Positions 45,749 to 54,799 of a stretch of 64,000 nt of DNA are shown in pieces (position 1 is the first letter of the stretch; the number at the start of each line of letters is the position of its first letter). This DNA comes from JAXGMQ01 sp964613055. Its GTDB lineage: Bacteria > Caldisericota > Caldisericia > JAAYUI01. The stretch lies in contig CAZTGD010000004.1 in assembly GCA_964613055.1 (NCBI GenBank), forward strand, positions 1 to 64,000, read 5' to 3'. The translations under genes were made by a program, and so were the position numbers. The notes below the pieces were generated by a model. That model was not told where the DNA came from. It made no database searches and saw only the letters and a program-made list of their open reading frames with translations.

Positions 45749-48004
45749 ATGGACATAGGTGATCTCGTAGCAAGGTTGTACAGAAGAGAATCCAGCAATA
45801 GACTTACTTTGATTCACTTTCAAAGTAAGTCTGCAAAGCATGCTGAAATCCCATCAAGCATACCTGATGAGGTAAAAGATTGTCTTTCTGATATGGGTAT
45901 TAATAGCCTGTACAGCCATCAATCTCAATCGGTCAATGCAATTTCTCAAGGGAAAAACGTTGTGATAGCAACAGCAACCGCTTCCGGAAAAACGCTTTGC
46001 TACAACATACCGGTTCTATCAAAGCTGGTGGAAAAACCTGAGTCAAGATCGTTGTATCTTTTTCCAACAAAAGCACTTTCATCTGATCAATCAACTGGTT
46101 TGAGAGAAATGATGAAAACAATGAAAATCGGGAAGCAAATGCACACATATGATGGGGATACACCACCAAGTGTCAGGCAGATGTTGAGGAAAACGGGTTC
46201 AATTATACTAACAAATCCGGATATGCTTCACAAAGCCATACTCCCTCATCATACGAAGTGGATGCATCTGTTTGAAAACCTGAATTATGTTGTCATAGAC
46301 GAGCTTCATGGATACAGAGGTGTTTTTGGTTCTCATATGGCCAATGTCATCAGAAGGTTGAAACGTATCGCTAATTTCTACGGTAGTCACCCCCAGTTTA
46401 TTATGTCATCCGCTACTATTCGAAATCCAAAAGAGCTGGCAACAAAGATCATTGAAGATGATGTTGTCGTGGTTGATGACGATGGTTCACCAAGAGGGGA
46501 TAATTATCTTTTAGTTTATAATCCACCGATAGTCGACTCTCAGATGGGATTTAGAAAATCGATACAGTTTGAGGCGGTAAGATTCGCACTTGAGTGCTTA
46601 AAGGAACAGATTCAGACAATCGTGTTTGCCAGAAGCAGGATAAGGGTGGAACAGATACTGAGTTTGCTCAAAGAGGGAGTCCGTCGATTTGATATAGATT
46701 CAAAACGAATAAGGGGATACAGGGGGGGTTATCTTCCTCTTGAACGCAGAGAGATTGAAAAAGGCTTGAAGGGCGGAGACGTTTTGGGTGTCGTGTCCAC
46801 AAATGCTCTGGAACTTGGTATTGATATTGGTCAGCTTGAAGCGGCAATAATTGCTGGTTATCCAGGAACGATCGCAAGTCTCAAACAACAGGCTGGAAGA
46901 GCTGGAAGGCATCAACAAGCGAGTATGGGTATCCTCGTTTTGTCCAGCAATCCGATGGACCAGTACATCCATAGTCACCCAGATTTTCTGGTTCATTCCT
47001 CACCAGAGGCCGGACTGATAAACCCAGACAACCTCTATGTAATTATCTCTCATATCAAGTGTGCGGCGTTTGAACTGCCCTTCTTGGATGGAGAGAGGTT
47101 TGGTAATGCTGAAATAACATCCATTCTGAAGCATTTGCAGGATAATGGTGTTATCAACCATTCAGCCGGGAAATGGTACTGGATGACAGACTCGTATCCT
47201 GCCAATGAAATATCCCTAAGGAACGCCTCTGAAGGCAATATTACAATCCATGATGTGAAAACGGATAATACGATAGGTGAGGTTGATATGCTGACCGCAC
47301 CAATGCTCGTTCACGATCAGGCTATCTATATACATCAGGGAGTCACATATCATGTAGATAGGCTTGATTTTGATAAGAGAAAAGCCTTTGTTAGGAAAGT
47401 AAAGGTAGACTACTTCACTGATGCAAACCTGCAGGTCAAGCTATCGATCCTTGATGAATCAACATCGAAAACTAGTGATGATATAACATTCGGTTGGGGA
47501 GAGGTTTCTGTTACTGCTTTAACATCAGTGTTTAAGAAAGTGAAGATGTCTACCCATGAAAATCTTGGATGGGGTGAGGTTCATCTGCCTGAGATGACAA
47601 TGGATACGACTTCATGGTGGATATCATTGGGTAAGACATTTATTGAAAATTTCTCGAGGTCTGACCTCGGATCAGCCATGATCGGCTTGGGAAATCTATT
47701 GATAGGTATTCTTCCAATACATCTGATGTGTGATCCAAAGGATCTTGCCATGCACATTGAAATAAAATCACAACATTTCAGTTCGCCCACAATCTTCATC
47801 TATGAAACGAATGCAGGAGGAGTTGGGCTAGCGGGGAACATATTTGAGATGGATTTAAATCATTTGAGGATGGCGTGTGAAATTGTGTCAAACTGTAAAT
47901 GTAAGAATGGATGCCCAGCGTGTGTTGGTCCACCTTTTACAAACGCCCCACCATCCAAAGCTTTAACAAAAGATTTACTTTCAATGATCCTCAAGATAAA
48001 ATAG
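45749..48004 (+). CDS. MrfA/Hrq1-like DEAD/DEAH-box helicase with C-terminal zinc site
   Basis: A superfamily 2 helicase of the YprA/MrfA type, which in Bacillus acts with an exonuclease to repair mitomycin C damage. About 751 residues: Q-region and Walker A (TATASGKT) near residue 78, DELH box (VVIDELHGYRG), SSATI motif III, helicase-C motifs (STNALELGIDIGQLEAAI; QQAGRAGRHQQ), then a DUF1998-like domain with the four-cysteine site C-x-C-x3-C-x2-C (CKCKNGCPAC). The start is ATG 45749 on promoter position; ATG 45743 is two codons earlier. No mrfB-type exonuclease is adjacent. Confidence 0.9.
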   Translation: MDIGDLVARLYRRESSNRLTLIHFQSKSAKHAEIPSSIPDEVKDCLSDMGINSLYSHQSQSVNAISQGKNVVIATATASGKTLCYNIPVLSKLVEKPESRSLYLFPTKALSSDQSTGLREMMKTMKIGKQMHTYDGDTPPSVRQMLRKTGSIILTNPDMLHKAILPHHTKWMHLFENLNYVVIDELHGYRGVFGSHMANVIRRLKRIANFYGSHPQFIMSSATIRNPKELATKIIEDDVVVVDDDGSPRGDNYLLVYNPPIVDSQMGFRKSIQFEAVRFALECLKEQIQTIVFARSRIRVEQILSLLKEGVRRFDIDSKRIRGYRGGYLPLERREIEKGLKGGDVLGVVSTNALELGIDIGQLEAAIIAGYPGTIASLKQQAGRAGRHQQASMGILVLSSNPMDQYIHSHPDFLVHSSPEAGLINPDNLYVIISHIKCAAFELPFLDGERFGNAEITSILKHLQDNGVINHSAGKWYWMTDSYPANEISLRNASEGNITIHDVKTDNTIGEVDMLTAPMLVHDQAIYIHQGVTYHVDRLDFDKRKAFVRKVKVDYFTDANLQVKLSILDESTSKTSDDITFGWGEVSVTALTSVFKKVKMSTHENLGWGEVHLPEMTMDTTSWWISLGKTFIENFSRSDLGSAMIGLGNLLIGILPIHLMCDPKDLAMHIEIKSQHFSSPTIFIYETNAGGVGLAGNIFEMDLNHLRMACEIVSNCKCKNGCPACVGPPFTNAPPSKALTKDLLSMILKIK

Positions 48005-48022
48005 AAATCCGGAAAACAGCAA

Positions 48023-48430
48023 CTATTGCCTGTTGCGGAAGGGGTTTGATTTCCTCTGTGCTTTGTGCAGTTGCTCCTCATTCATTCCAAAATAATGACC
48101 AATCTCGTGGTACAACACGTGTTCAATTATCGCTCGAAGGTGCTTTATGTCCCTTGCTCTGGTTGTTATTGGTTTTCTGAATAGAAGTATGCGATCGGGC
48201 CAGGAGTAGGGAGCCATACCCCTTCTTGATGTTCTTGGAACGCCCGTATAAAGACCAAGCAAACCCATCGGATTACCGATACTCAATCGTCGAAGGATAT
48301 CCCTTGGTGCATAATCCATCACCTGATATGAGATGTTGGCATCAATTAACTTATCCAACCAGTAATCGGGCAGTCGGTTCCATGCCTCTTCAACCATCAG
48401 AGAGAACGATGAGCTATCAATGGATATCAT
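48023..48430 (-). CDS. Zincin-like metallopeptidase family protein
   Basis: A 135-residue protein with the zinc motif HEIGHYFGMNEEQL near residue 113, matching the zincin_1 (PF06262-like) family of small putative metalloproteases. No signal peptide, so cytoplasmic. It overlaps the GNAT-like gene by 4 bp and is the last gene of the run from cysS. The substrate of this family is not established. Confidence 0.85.
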   Translation of the reverse strand: MISIDSSSFSLMVEEAWNRLPDYWLDKLIDANISYQVMDYAPRDILRRLSIGNPMGLLGLYTGVPRTSRRGMAPYSWPDRILLFRKPITTRARDIKHLRAIIEHVLYHEIGHYFGMNEEQLHKAQRKSNPFRNRQ

Positions 48431-49341
48431 ATTCGATACATCATCTGTGTTATGCCTAAATCGTTTTCATTGTCTTCGCCAGTGTTGTCAGGTGATATTA
48501 TTTCTTTATTTTTAACGAAGCCGGCATCAATATAAGCTGATCTACAACCAGTGGCGGCTGCAAGATCAGGGTTATTAGGTTCCTTTTCTGTAGCAAACAC
48601 CTCAATCTTTACTAGCCTTGTTTTCTTTGCAAATTGTTTTGTTCTCTCAAGCAGTATCTGTTTTACATCTTTACGGTTTCGATACTTAGGATATACATAC
48701 AGATCAATTATCTGAAGCACTCTCATGTCCTTAACGCTGGTGACATGACTGCATCCAATCCTCCAGGCAACGGGTTTAGGCAGTTGAGTGATGTAACCAG
48801 CCACCTCTGAGCCTATAAAGGCAGTTGATATAATCCGACCATATTGTCTTGTAGTATCAGAGAGAAAAGTCACAACCTCGGGACTGCCATTAGGACCAAA
48901 CCCTCCTTCTGGATGTCTGAAAGGGGAGGGCAAACCCTGACCGCTGATATCCCTCAATGTGATGTTTTTAACCATCACTGATTTATCCTGGCGGTTCACA
49001 TCCAGACTTGGATGGATAAAGGTTTTCCGATCCTCAATATCTTGAACCCTCTTCAAGTTGTGTTTTTTGATGTTGCTTATAAGCGTTTCATTTATTCTAT
49101 GAGTTCCAATGAACTCCCTATTAATGAAGAAGTGAGGTTCTGCGCCGTCAACTTGGCTATTTTTATCGTCATTTCTGATGCTTTTTACAGCTGATGAGAT
49201 GTGTCTGGGAAGCATTACAAGCTGAGCATCCCTTATCTCGTTTAGGTTCCACTCCCTGAGTTTTAAGCCGAAGGCAGTTGAAACATCCCGTGCCATAAAT
49301 CCTGATGACTTATACGGTGAAAAAATCCAGTCTAAGATCAT
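48427..49341 (-). CDS. Hypothetical protein with GNAT-like C-terminal half
   Basis: 304 residues. The N-terminal part (1-115) is of unknown type. From about 150 the pattern looks like a GNAT acyltransferase: IISTAFIGSEVAGYITQL (strands 2-4), MRVLQIIDLYVYPKYRNRKDVKQIL in the acetyl-CoA loop position, then VKIEVFATEKEPNN and AAATGCRSAYIDAGFV. The acetyl-CoA R-x-x-G-x-G/A loop is not canonical (KYRNRKDV). AAAGGAG precedes the ATG. The partner zincin and the dehydrogenase suggest an operon but not a function. Confidence 0.55.
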   Translation of the reverse strand: MILDWIFSPYKSSGFMARDVSTAFGLKLREWNLNEIRDAQLVMLPRHISSAVKSIRNDDKNSQVDGAEPHFFINREFIGTHRINETLISNIKKHNLKRVQDIEDRKTFIHPSLDVNRQDKSVMVKNITLRDISGQGLPSPFRHPEGGFGPNGSPEVVTFLSDTTRQYGRIISTAFIGSEVAGYITQLPKPVAWRIGCSHVTSVKDMRVLQIIDLYVYPKYRNRKDVKQILLERTKQFAKKTRLVKIEVFATEKEPNNPDLAAATGCRSAYIDAGFVKNKEIISPDNTGEDNENDLGITQMMYRI

Positions 49342-49359
49342 GGGAGTTCTCCTTTCAAA

Positions 49360-50343
49360 TCAATAACCGAGTTCCTTTTTTATGATGTTTTTTGGGGTTT
49401 TTCCATCGACTAACAGCATTATGTTATCTCGAACCAAACGTGCAAATCGTGGCCAGAACTCTGGTGTCATTCCCGCTGAATGAGGAGAGGTAATGACCTG
49501 TGGCATTGAAAGAAGTTGTGAACTAGGGTCAATCGGTTCGGTAGAGAATACGTCGAGTCCTGCTGATGAAATTATTCCAGATTTTATTGAAGAGATGAGG
49601 GCACTTTCATCAACCAGATTGCCATTTGAGATGTTTATGAAGGTGCAACCATTCTTCATCATAGAGAAGACCTGGTTGTTGAAAAATTTTTCTGTTTTGT
49701 TGGTTCTTGGCAAAGCACAAACGACTATATCAGAATTCTCAAGTGCGAGTGCTATATCCTCTGTAGTGTATACCTTATCAACGTTATCAACCGATTTAGC
49801 TGTTTGCTTGACCCCGATAGTTTTCATCTGAAATCCGCGTTTGGCAATCTCTGCGACTCTCATGCCAATTTTACCAAGACCGAATATACATATTGTTTTT
49901 CCCATTATTTCATAGGGAGTCAGATTTGAAAGATTTAGAGAGTTACCCCACCAATCCTTTGGCGACATCCTTTGGCTGGCTTCAATGAGTTTTCGACTGC
50001 ATGCAAGGATCATAGAAAAGGTGTGTTCAGCGATGGCTTCGGTTCTACATCCACCTGAATTCGTAACAACAACTTTGGACTCGAGTACCTCTGGATAGAG
50101 ATGCTCCTTGCTTACACCATCAATAGCATAGAATATCGCTTTAAGGTTGTTTGCCAGAGAGAATGTCTTTGGTGGCACCCAGAAACTCACAACAACATCA
50201 GCGTCAACTATTTCATTCTTGAGATCGCGGTGCTTTATCTTGAGGAGTTTGTGCTCGGGGAGTGTTTCAACCATTGCTCCAAATATATTTGAGGGCATCT
50301 TATAGAAAGGTATGTTGCTATCCAGATCAAACACTACTTTCAT
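49360..50343 (-). CDS. D-isomer-specific 2-hydroxyacid dehydrogenase family protein
   Basis: About 327 residues from ATG 50343 (AGGAGG seven bases upstream). NAD-binding GLGKIGMRVAEIA; CALPRTNKTEKFF; DVFSTEP with the catalytic Glu; and SPHSAGMTPEF with the catalytic His. The position of the catalytic Arg, normally in a motif like N-x-x-R-G-x-x-V-D, reads NISNGNLVDESAL, so Arg is replaced by Asn. It may be a dehydrogenase with unusual chemistry or a non-catalytic relative. It overlaps the rlmB end by 17 bp. Confidence 0.82.
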   Translation of the reverse strand: MKVVFDLDSNIPFYKMPSNIFGAMVETLPEHKLLKIKHRDLKNEIVDADVVVSFWVPPKTFSLANNLKAIFYAIDGVSKEHLYPEVLESKVVVTNSGGCRTEAIAEHTFSMILACSRKLIEASQRMSPKDWWGNSLNLSNLTPYEIMGKTICIFGLGKIGMRVAEIAKRGFQMKTIGVKQTAKSVDNVDKVYTTEDIALALENSDIVVCALPRTNKTEKFFNNQVFSMMKNGCTFINISNGNLVDESALISSIKSGIISSAGLDVFSTEPIDPSSQLLSMPQVITSPHSAGMTPEFWPRFARLVRDNIMLLVDGKTPKNIIKKELGY

Positions 50344-51067
50344 TGTCAAACCTCCTCGAAAGCTTATACATCACTATGCCAGCCGATACGGAGGCATTCA
50401 AGGAATTAACATTCCCTTTCATCGGTATATTTATCAGCATGTCACAGTGTTTTCGAACAGAAGGTCTAATGCCCCTGCCTTCTGAACCAATAACAAGAAC
50501 AGACCGATCGGAGAAATCACACTGTCCTAGGTTTCTCTTGGCTTCAGGAGCAGTGCCGTAAACCCAGAATCCGCGTTCTTTCAGTGTCTCAATGATCTGA
50601 GAGATATTTGTTGTTCTGACAATAGGTATGTGCATAACTGCACCTGATGAAGCTCGAGTTACAGTAGCAGTTATGGGACAGGCAGACCTTTTTGGAATTA
50701 TTACAGCATCCATACCTAGACACTCAGCTGATCGAATTATCGCACCAAGATTCTGTGGATCGCTGATTTGGTCGAGTACAACTATGCCTGATTGTGGACC
50801 GATTCGATTGATGATAATATCCAAACCTGTATAGCTTATCGGTGACACAAATGCAACGACATCACGTGCGTTGTTTGATATTGATTTAAGTCTGGTGTTT
50901 GAGACAAAGTCAAAGGGGATGTTATTAGATTTGCATCCATCTATTATCCCTTTTATAGTCGAGTCTTTTCTTAAGCTATCCCTTAGTCTTACCCGATTGA
51001 TTGGAACTGAAGAATTAATAGCTTCTAGAATTGAATTCTTGCCATAGATTATATTCTCATCGTTCAT
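50327..51067 (-). CDS. rlmB: 23S rRNA 2'-O-ribose methyltransferase (TrmH/RlmB family)
   Basis: A SPOUT methyltransferase. The 246-residue protein has the N-terminal RNA-binding domain (IIYGKNSILEAINSSVPINRV) and the three SPOUT motifs DQISDPQNLGAIIRSAECLG, VLVIGSEGRGI and IPMKGNVNSLNASVSAGIVMY that form the trefoil SAM site. Direct placement after cysS is the common arrangement for RlmB, though the mini-RNase III gene usually between them is absent. Target G2251 is assumed from the family. Confidence 0.92.
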   Translation of the reverse strand: MNDENIIYGKNSILEAINSSVPINRVRLRDSLRKDSTIKGIIDGCKSNNIPFDFVSNTRLKSISNNARDVVAFVSPISYTGLDIIINRIGPQSGIVVLDQISDPQNLGAIIRSAECLGMDAVIIPKRSACPITATVTRASSGAVMHIPIVRTTNISQIIETLKERGFWVYGTAPEAKRNLGQCDFSDRSVLVIGSEGRGIRPSVRKHCDMLINIPMKGNVNSLNASVSAGIVMYKLSRRFDNESSV

Positions 51068-52461
51068 CTGCGAGTAATTCTCTGTCCTTTTGGCGTATCT
51101 TTCACCAAAAAACCCAGCTCAGAAATCTTGTCTCGGAGTTCATCTGATCGTTTCCAATTTTTCTCTTCCCGGGCTTTTTGGCGTTCATCAGCGAGTTGTT
51201 GAATGTGATCAGGAATGCCGGTTTCTTCCCCTTCGAGAAATGCAAAAACGGAATTAACCTTGTTGATTGCAGATATCACCTTCTGCGCATCAGATTTGTT
51301 GATAGCTCTCTCATCCATCAAACGATTGACTGCTCTGGAGAAATCAAATACAAAGGCGATCGCCTTTGGCGTGTTTAGATCATCGTTCATCGCCTCTTGG
51401 AATCCGTCAAGCATTTTTTTTATTGGTTTGTCAATATCTCCATCAGAACCGTTTTCTTCATACTCAGAAAGCCTTCGATTGAATTCAAGCAGGCTATCGC
51501 GTCCCTTTGAGCTTGCAAAAACAGCCTCCTTAGTGAAATTCAGTTGTGTTCGATAGTGATTTGTTACCACAAAGAATCTGAACATCTCAGGACTGATTTC
51601 TAGATTCTTTAGGTCATCTAGTGTGTAGAAATTTCCCAGAGACTTACTCATCTTAGCGCCATCAACCATCAGGTGTCTGGAATGCATCCAGTATCTGCAG
51701 AAAGGCTTACCCGTTGCGCCTTCTGATTGTGCGATCTCATTCTGGTGATGAGGGAATATGTTGTCTACTCCACCTGTGTGGATGTCAAGTGTTTCTCCCA
51801 GATACTTCATTGACATAGCTGAACACTCGATGTGCCAACCTGGTCTGCCTTTTCCTAACGATGTTTCCCAGTAAACATCTCCATCGGATTCATCCCAGGC
51901 CTTCCACAAGGCAAAGTCTGAAATAGAGTCCTTCTCATATTCATCTGAAGTGGTTCTACCTCCCGCACCTGACATAAGGTTTGAGGGATCGAGATGTGCG
52001 AGTTTTCCATAGTCCTTGAATTTACTAATGCTGTAGTAGATGTTTCCATCGGGCGTTTTATAAGCAAAACCATTTTCGAGTAGCTTTTTGACCAAAGACA
52101 CCATTGAGTCTATATGTCTAGTGGCTCGGGTGAAACGGTCAGCAGGAGCCATATGCAATGACCTAGTGTCTTTGTAGAACATATCTATGAAGGGATTTGT
52201 CACTTCATCCAGGTGAATGCTACGCTCTCGTGATGACCTGATGGTTTTATCATCAACATCTGTTATGTTCATCACATGATTCACCTTGTATCCGAGATAC
52301 CTGAGGTACCTTACCAGGATATCCTCAAAAAGGAATGTCTTGAAGTTGCCTATGTGAATACGTGAATAGACGGTTGGACCACATGTATATACGTTGATCT
52401 CGTTATCTCTGTGGGGAATCAGCTCCTCCATGGAGCGAGACATGGTATTGAAAACCTTCAT
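51064..52461 (-). CDS. cysS: Cysteine-tRNA ligase
   Basis: It charges tRNA-Cys. The 465-residue class I synthetase has YTCGPTVYSRIHIGN (zinc cysteine and HIGH motif), NITDVDDKTI, WHIECSAMS and PHHQNEIAQSE (remaining zinc ligands), and KMSKSLGNF (KMSKS loop). The C-terminal anticodon-binding helices end with the family-typical RDKISELGFLVKDTPKGQ. It overlaps rlmB by 4 bp and follows the DUF4388 gene after 3 bp. Confidence 0.97.
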   Translation of the reverse strand: MKVFNTMSRSMEELIPHRDNEINVYTCGPTVYSRIHIGNFKTFLFEDILVRYLRYLGYKVNHVMNITDVDDKTIRSSRERSIHLDEVTNPFIDMFYKDTRSLHMAPADRFTRATRHIDSMVSLVKKLLENGFAYKTPDGNIYYSISKFKDYGKLAHLDPSNLMSGAGGRTTSDEYEKDSISDFALWKAWDESDGDVYWETSLGKGRPGWHIECSAMSMKYLGETLDIHTGGVDNIFPHHQNEIAQSEGATGKPFCRYWMHSRHLMVDGAKMSKSLGNFYTLDDLKNLEISPEMFRFFVVTNHYRTQLNFTKEAVFASSKGRDSLLEFNRRLSEYEENGSDGDIDKPIKKMLDGFQEAMNDDLNTPKAIAFVFDFSRAVNRLMDERAINKSDAQKVISAINKVNSVFAFLEGEETGIPDHIQQLADERQKAREEKNWKRSDELRDKISELGFLVKDTPKGQRITRR

Positions 52462-52464
52462 TTG

Positions 52465-53403
52465 TTATCCTTTTGGTCTAAAGTCATTGCCAATATATTT
52501 ATCAAGCTTCAATGAATCGACCAAAGCATCATCAGGATCAAAGTGCTTTTTTACAACCTTGCTCATATGCTTGTTTGTAAGGTGAGATCCTACAAGGCTA
52601 CTAACATAATCAACAATGCTCCAAAGAAACTTTGACAGCGCTTCAATTATTGTTTCACTAAGCAATCCGGTACTGACCAAGCCAACCAGTTTCATATTGC
52701 CATCGAGTCTGAGTTCGTTCATGAAACTGTATTTCTTGCCAATGTCGACAGCAAACTTGTCGACTATTCTCCTGAAGTGATTCGTGCCAAGGTTTCTCTC
52801 TCCTACCTCCAGCCCAACATCATTAAGGAAGTCTATCATCCTGGCGATATCTTCGGTATCCTGCTTCTCTATCTTAACAAGATCTATTCCAATGAATTTT
52901 AGAAGTGCTTTACTGGTTTTGAATCTTCCAACCACACTATTCTTGAAAACCTTTGATGTTAGTTCATTTTTCCTGATGATATCAAGAACTTCCCACTCCT
53001 CCATATTAAAAACGAGGTGTTCTTTTTCATCCTCAGAAACCTCAGCGATCTTAAGGATGGCATCATCCGGTGGTAGCTTGTCCTTTATGGAATTCCACTC
53101 ATCCATAAGGTTGCTCCAGTTGAGCAGAAGGCTGTCTATTGCACTTGTGATAGTTCTCTTTGGGCTATTCATCTCTGGGATAAATCCCCATGTTCCGTCT
53201 TCAATTGTCAGAAGGTCATACAACGCAGTTTCGCCTTCAAGCGTTTTTGTTTGGGCATGGACAATATTACCATCGCTAAAGAACAATTTAGATGTTTCAT
53301 CTCCACTTTTAATTTCCATGCAACCAGTTTTTCTGCTTATATTCATCGTCTGGATGATAACTCCTAGATCCAGGTTCTCTATCGTTCCTGTAATGGCGTA
53401 CAT
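52465..53403 (-). CDS. DUF4388-domain protein
   Basis: About 312 residues from ATG 53403 (AGGAGG eight bases upstream). Residues 1-105 form a DUF4388 domain: GTIENLDLGVIIQTMNISRKTGCMEI, FFSDGNIVHAQT, ALYDLLTIEDGTWGF. Such domains occur in two-component and gliding/signalling proteins and are thought to mediate protein contacts. The remaining 200 residues are helical with no known motif (possibly roadblock-like at VSTGLLSETIIEALSKFLWS). First gene of the operon with cysS, so possibly regulatory or simply cotranscribed. Confidence 0.75.
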   Translation of the reverse strand: MYAITGTIENLDLGVIIQTMNISRKTGCMEIKSGDETSKLFFSDGNIVHAQTKTLEGETALYDLLTIEDGTWGFIPEMNSPKRTITSAIDSLLLNWSNLMDEWNSIKDKLPPDDAILKIAEVSEDEKEHLVFNMEEWEVLDIIRKNELTSKVFKNSVVGRFKTSKALLKFIGIDLVKIEKQDTEDIARMIDFLNDVGLEVGERNLGTNHFRRIVDKFAVDIGKKYSFMNELRLDGNMKLVGLVSTGLLSETIIEALSKFLWSIVDYVSSLVGSHLTNKHMSKVVKKHFDPDDALVDSLKLDKYIGNDFRPKG

Positions 53404-53426
53404 AAATGACACCTCCTGCAAGCTAC

Positions 53427-53454
53427 ATGCTAATCGTGATAGTCAATATGTCAA
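53427..53454 (-). promoter_or_regulatory. Predicted promoter of the DUF4388-cysS operon
   Basis: On the minus strand, consensus TTGACA (53454-53449), a 16-base spacer and TAGCAT (53432-53427). The leader of about 17 bases contains AGGAGG. Divergent from the promoter at 53463. Confidence 0.55.
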
Positions 53455-53462
53455 GATTATCC

Positions 53463-53491
53463 TTGTGTACGCTATTGTTTTTATATAAGAT
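53463..53491 (+). promoter_or_regulatory. Predicted promoter, nearly leaderless, of the exported protein gene
   Basis: TTGTGT (53463-53468), a 17-base spacer and TAAGAT (53486-53491). The ATG at 53502 is ten bases after the -10, so the leader is about four bases and no Shine-Dalgarno is present. Confidence 0.45.
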
Positions 53492-53501
53492 AAGCGTCCG
53501 T

Positions 53502-54755
53502 ATGAATCTCATAATATCAGTCGTGGTTACTATAGTGTCATGCTTCTCTGTGTTTTTTTCGTTTGGGGTAGAGGCAATGCCAGCACTAGAGCTTGCTGAG
53601 TTTGATACTGGATTTGTAAGACAATTCGTTATTTTGATAGAGAACAAAGAAAAGGGATATATAAGAGTCCTTACAGATGCCAATGAAGAGGTGATTGCTG
53701 AAGTTGTATCACCCGTTAATAATGCTTCCTCCATTCCCAACAGTTTTTGGGATGCTCATTATATTGGGGCATGCAACGGAAGCCTTGGGGGAATAGTATA
53801 TACAGGTGGTGATTCGATCAGGATCCGATGTGGTCCGGATAGAAAATTCAACTTTACAAAACCTAGAAACTGGATGCCATCTGGTATTACCATAGTTCCT
53901 TTCACTGAGAATAATGATGAAGCAGAGGGAAAATTGGTTGTAAGCTGTCCAGGTGGTGAGGACATATTCAGCAAGTGGTCGCCCTACGTTGGGAATCCTG
54001 TTTATGCGATGGAGTATGATGGTTCATGGAGTACCATCGACAAATACTTCAGCTCAACAACTAGAAAAGCACCAGAGTTGATAATGATAGACGTACTCAA
54101 ACCTGATTATGACCTTGAATATGTAGAGATAGAGAATTGGATAGAAGGGGATGTGATCAGTGGACAGGAGATGGACCAATCAGGAAAGGTTTATATTAAG
54201 AGAGAGGATGAAAATAGAAGAGAGATTGGTTCTGTTGTCCAACGGGCGTTTGCTCACGACCAGATAATAGGTACTGAATATGCTGAGGTTAGCCAGGTAA
54301 GCAGTGTATCCCCTGCAGAACTGGTTTTGTCAACTTCGCATTGGTTCGCTAAGATCGACGAAGGGGAAGAGCATTTAAGAAGTGGGATTAGGATAATGCC
54401 CATCAACCATGCAAAATTCCTTCGAAATGATCCAGAACTCAAGGATTTTATTAAGGATGGATCAACAATCATAATTGGTGCAAAGGGCGTAGAGCCAATA
54501 GATCTCGGCACGAAAGAGATCATGGATGGTGATAAAGTTAGATGCCCTTTAATTATGGGCCTTCCACCATTATTTAATGGTTTTATAAGACCAAACTTTG
54601 AGCAATCTGACTATTCTTCGTCATTTTACTTTTATGTATCAGATGATTTTGGAAGGAGCTGGCGTTCAACCTCGCAGATCATTGATCAGCTGGATGAAGG
54701 CGGTACCAGCAGAGTGCAATACTGGACTAATATAAGGATATTCGTTGGCAGGTAA
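53502..54755 (+). CDS. Exported protein of unknown function
   Basis: 417 residues from ATG 53502, which starts a clear signal peptide (MNLIISVVVTIVSCFSVFFS, cleavage near VEA-MP). The frame is open back to 53406 but that part overlaps the divergent gene. The mature protein is beta-rich with three internal cysteines and no motif I recognise; one stretch (FYFYVSDDFGRSWRST) resembles an Asp-box/sialidase-type turn. The next gene has its own promoter, so it may be transcribed alone. Confidence 0.6.
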   Translation: MNLIISVVVTIVSCFSVFFSFGVEAMPALELAEFDTGFVRQFVILIENKEKGYIRVLTDANEEVIAEVVSPVNNASSIPNSFWDAHYIGACNGSLGGIVYTGGDSIRIRCGPDRKFNFTKPRNWMPSGITIVPFTENNDEAEGKLVVSCPGGEDIFSKWSPYVGNPVYAMEYDGSWSTIDKYFSSTTRKAPELIMIDVLKPDYDLEYVEIENWIEGDVISGQEMDQSGKVYIKREDENRREIGSVVQRAFAHDQIIGTEYAEVSQVSSVSPAELVLSTSHWFAKIDEGEEHLRSGIRIMPINHAKFLRNDPELKDFIKDGSTIIIGAKGVEPIDLGTKEIMDGDKVRCPLIMGLPPLFNGFIRPNFEQSDYSSSFYFYVSDDFGRSWRSTSQIIDQLDEGGTSRVQYWTNIRIFVGR

Positions 54756-54765
54756 TTGATTCATC

Positions 54766-54793
54766 TTGATTATTATTGCCTGTCGAATAGACT
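54766..54793 (+). promoter_or_regulatory. Predicted promoter giving a leaderless comB-like mRNA
   Basis: TTGATT (54766-54771), a 16-base spacer and TAGACT (54788-54793). Six bases later is the GTG start codon (54800), which would be position +1 of the mRNA. Confidence 0.55.
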
Positions 54794-54799
54794 GATAGT

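Noticed and set aside
48015..48034. Small bulged hairpin between the helicase and zincin genes
   Set aside because: Eight pairs with a bulge, a three-base loop and no T run; too weak to call a terminator.
53406..53501. Extended frame before the exported protein at 53502
   Set aside because: Overlaps the start of the divergent DUF4388 gene and its promoter; the signal peptide starts at 53502.
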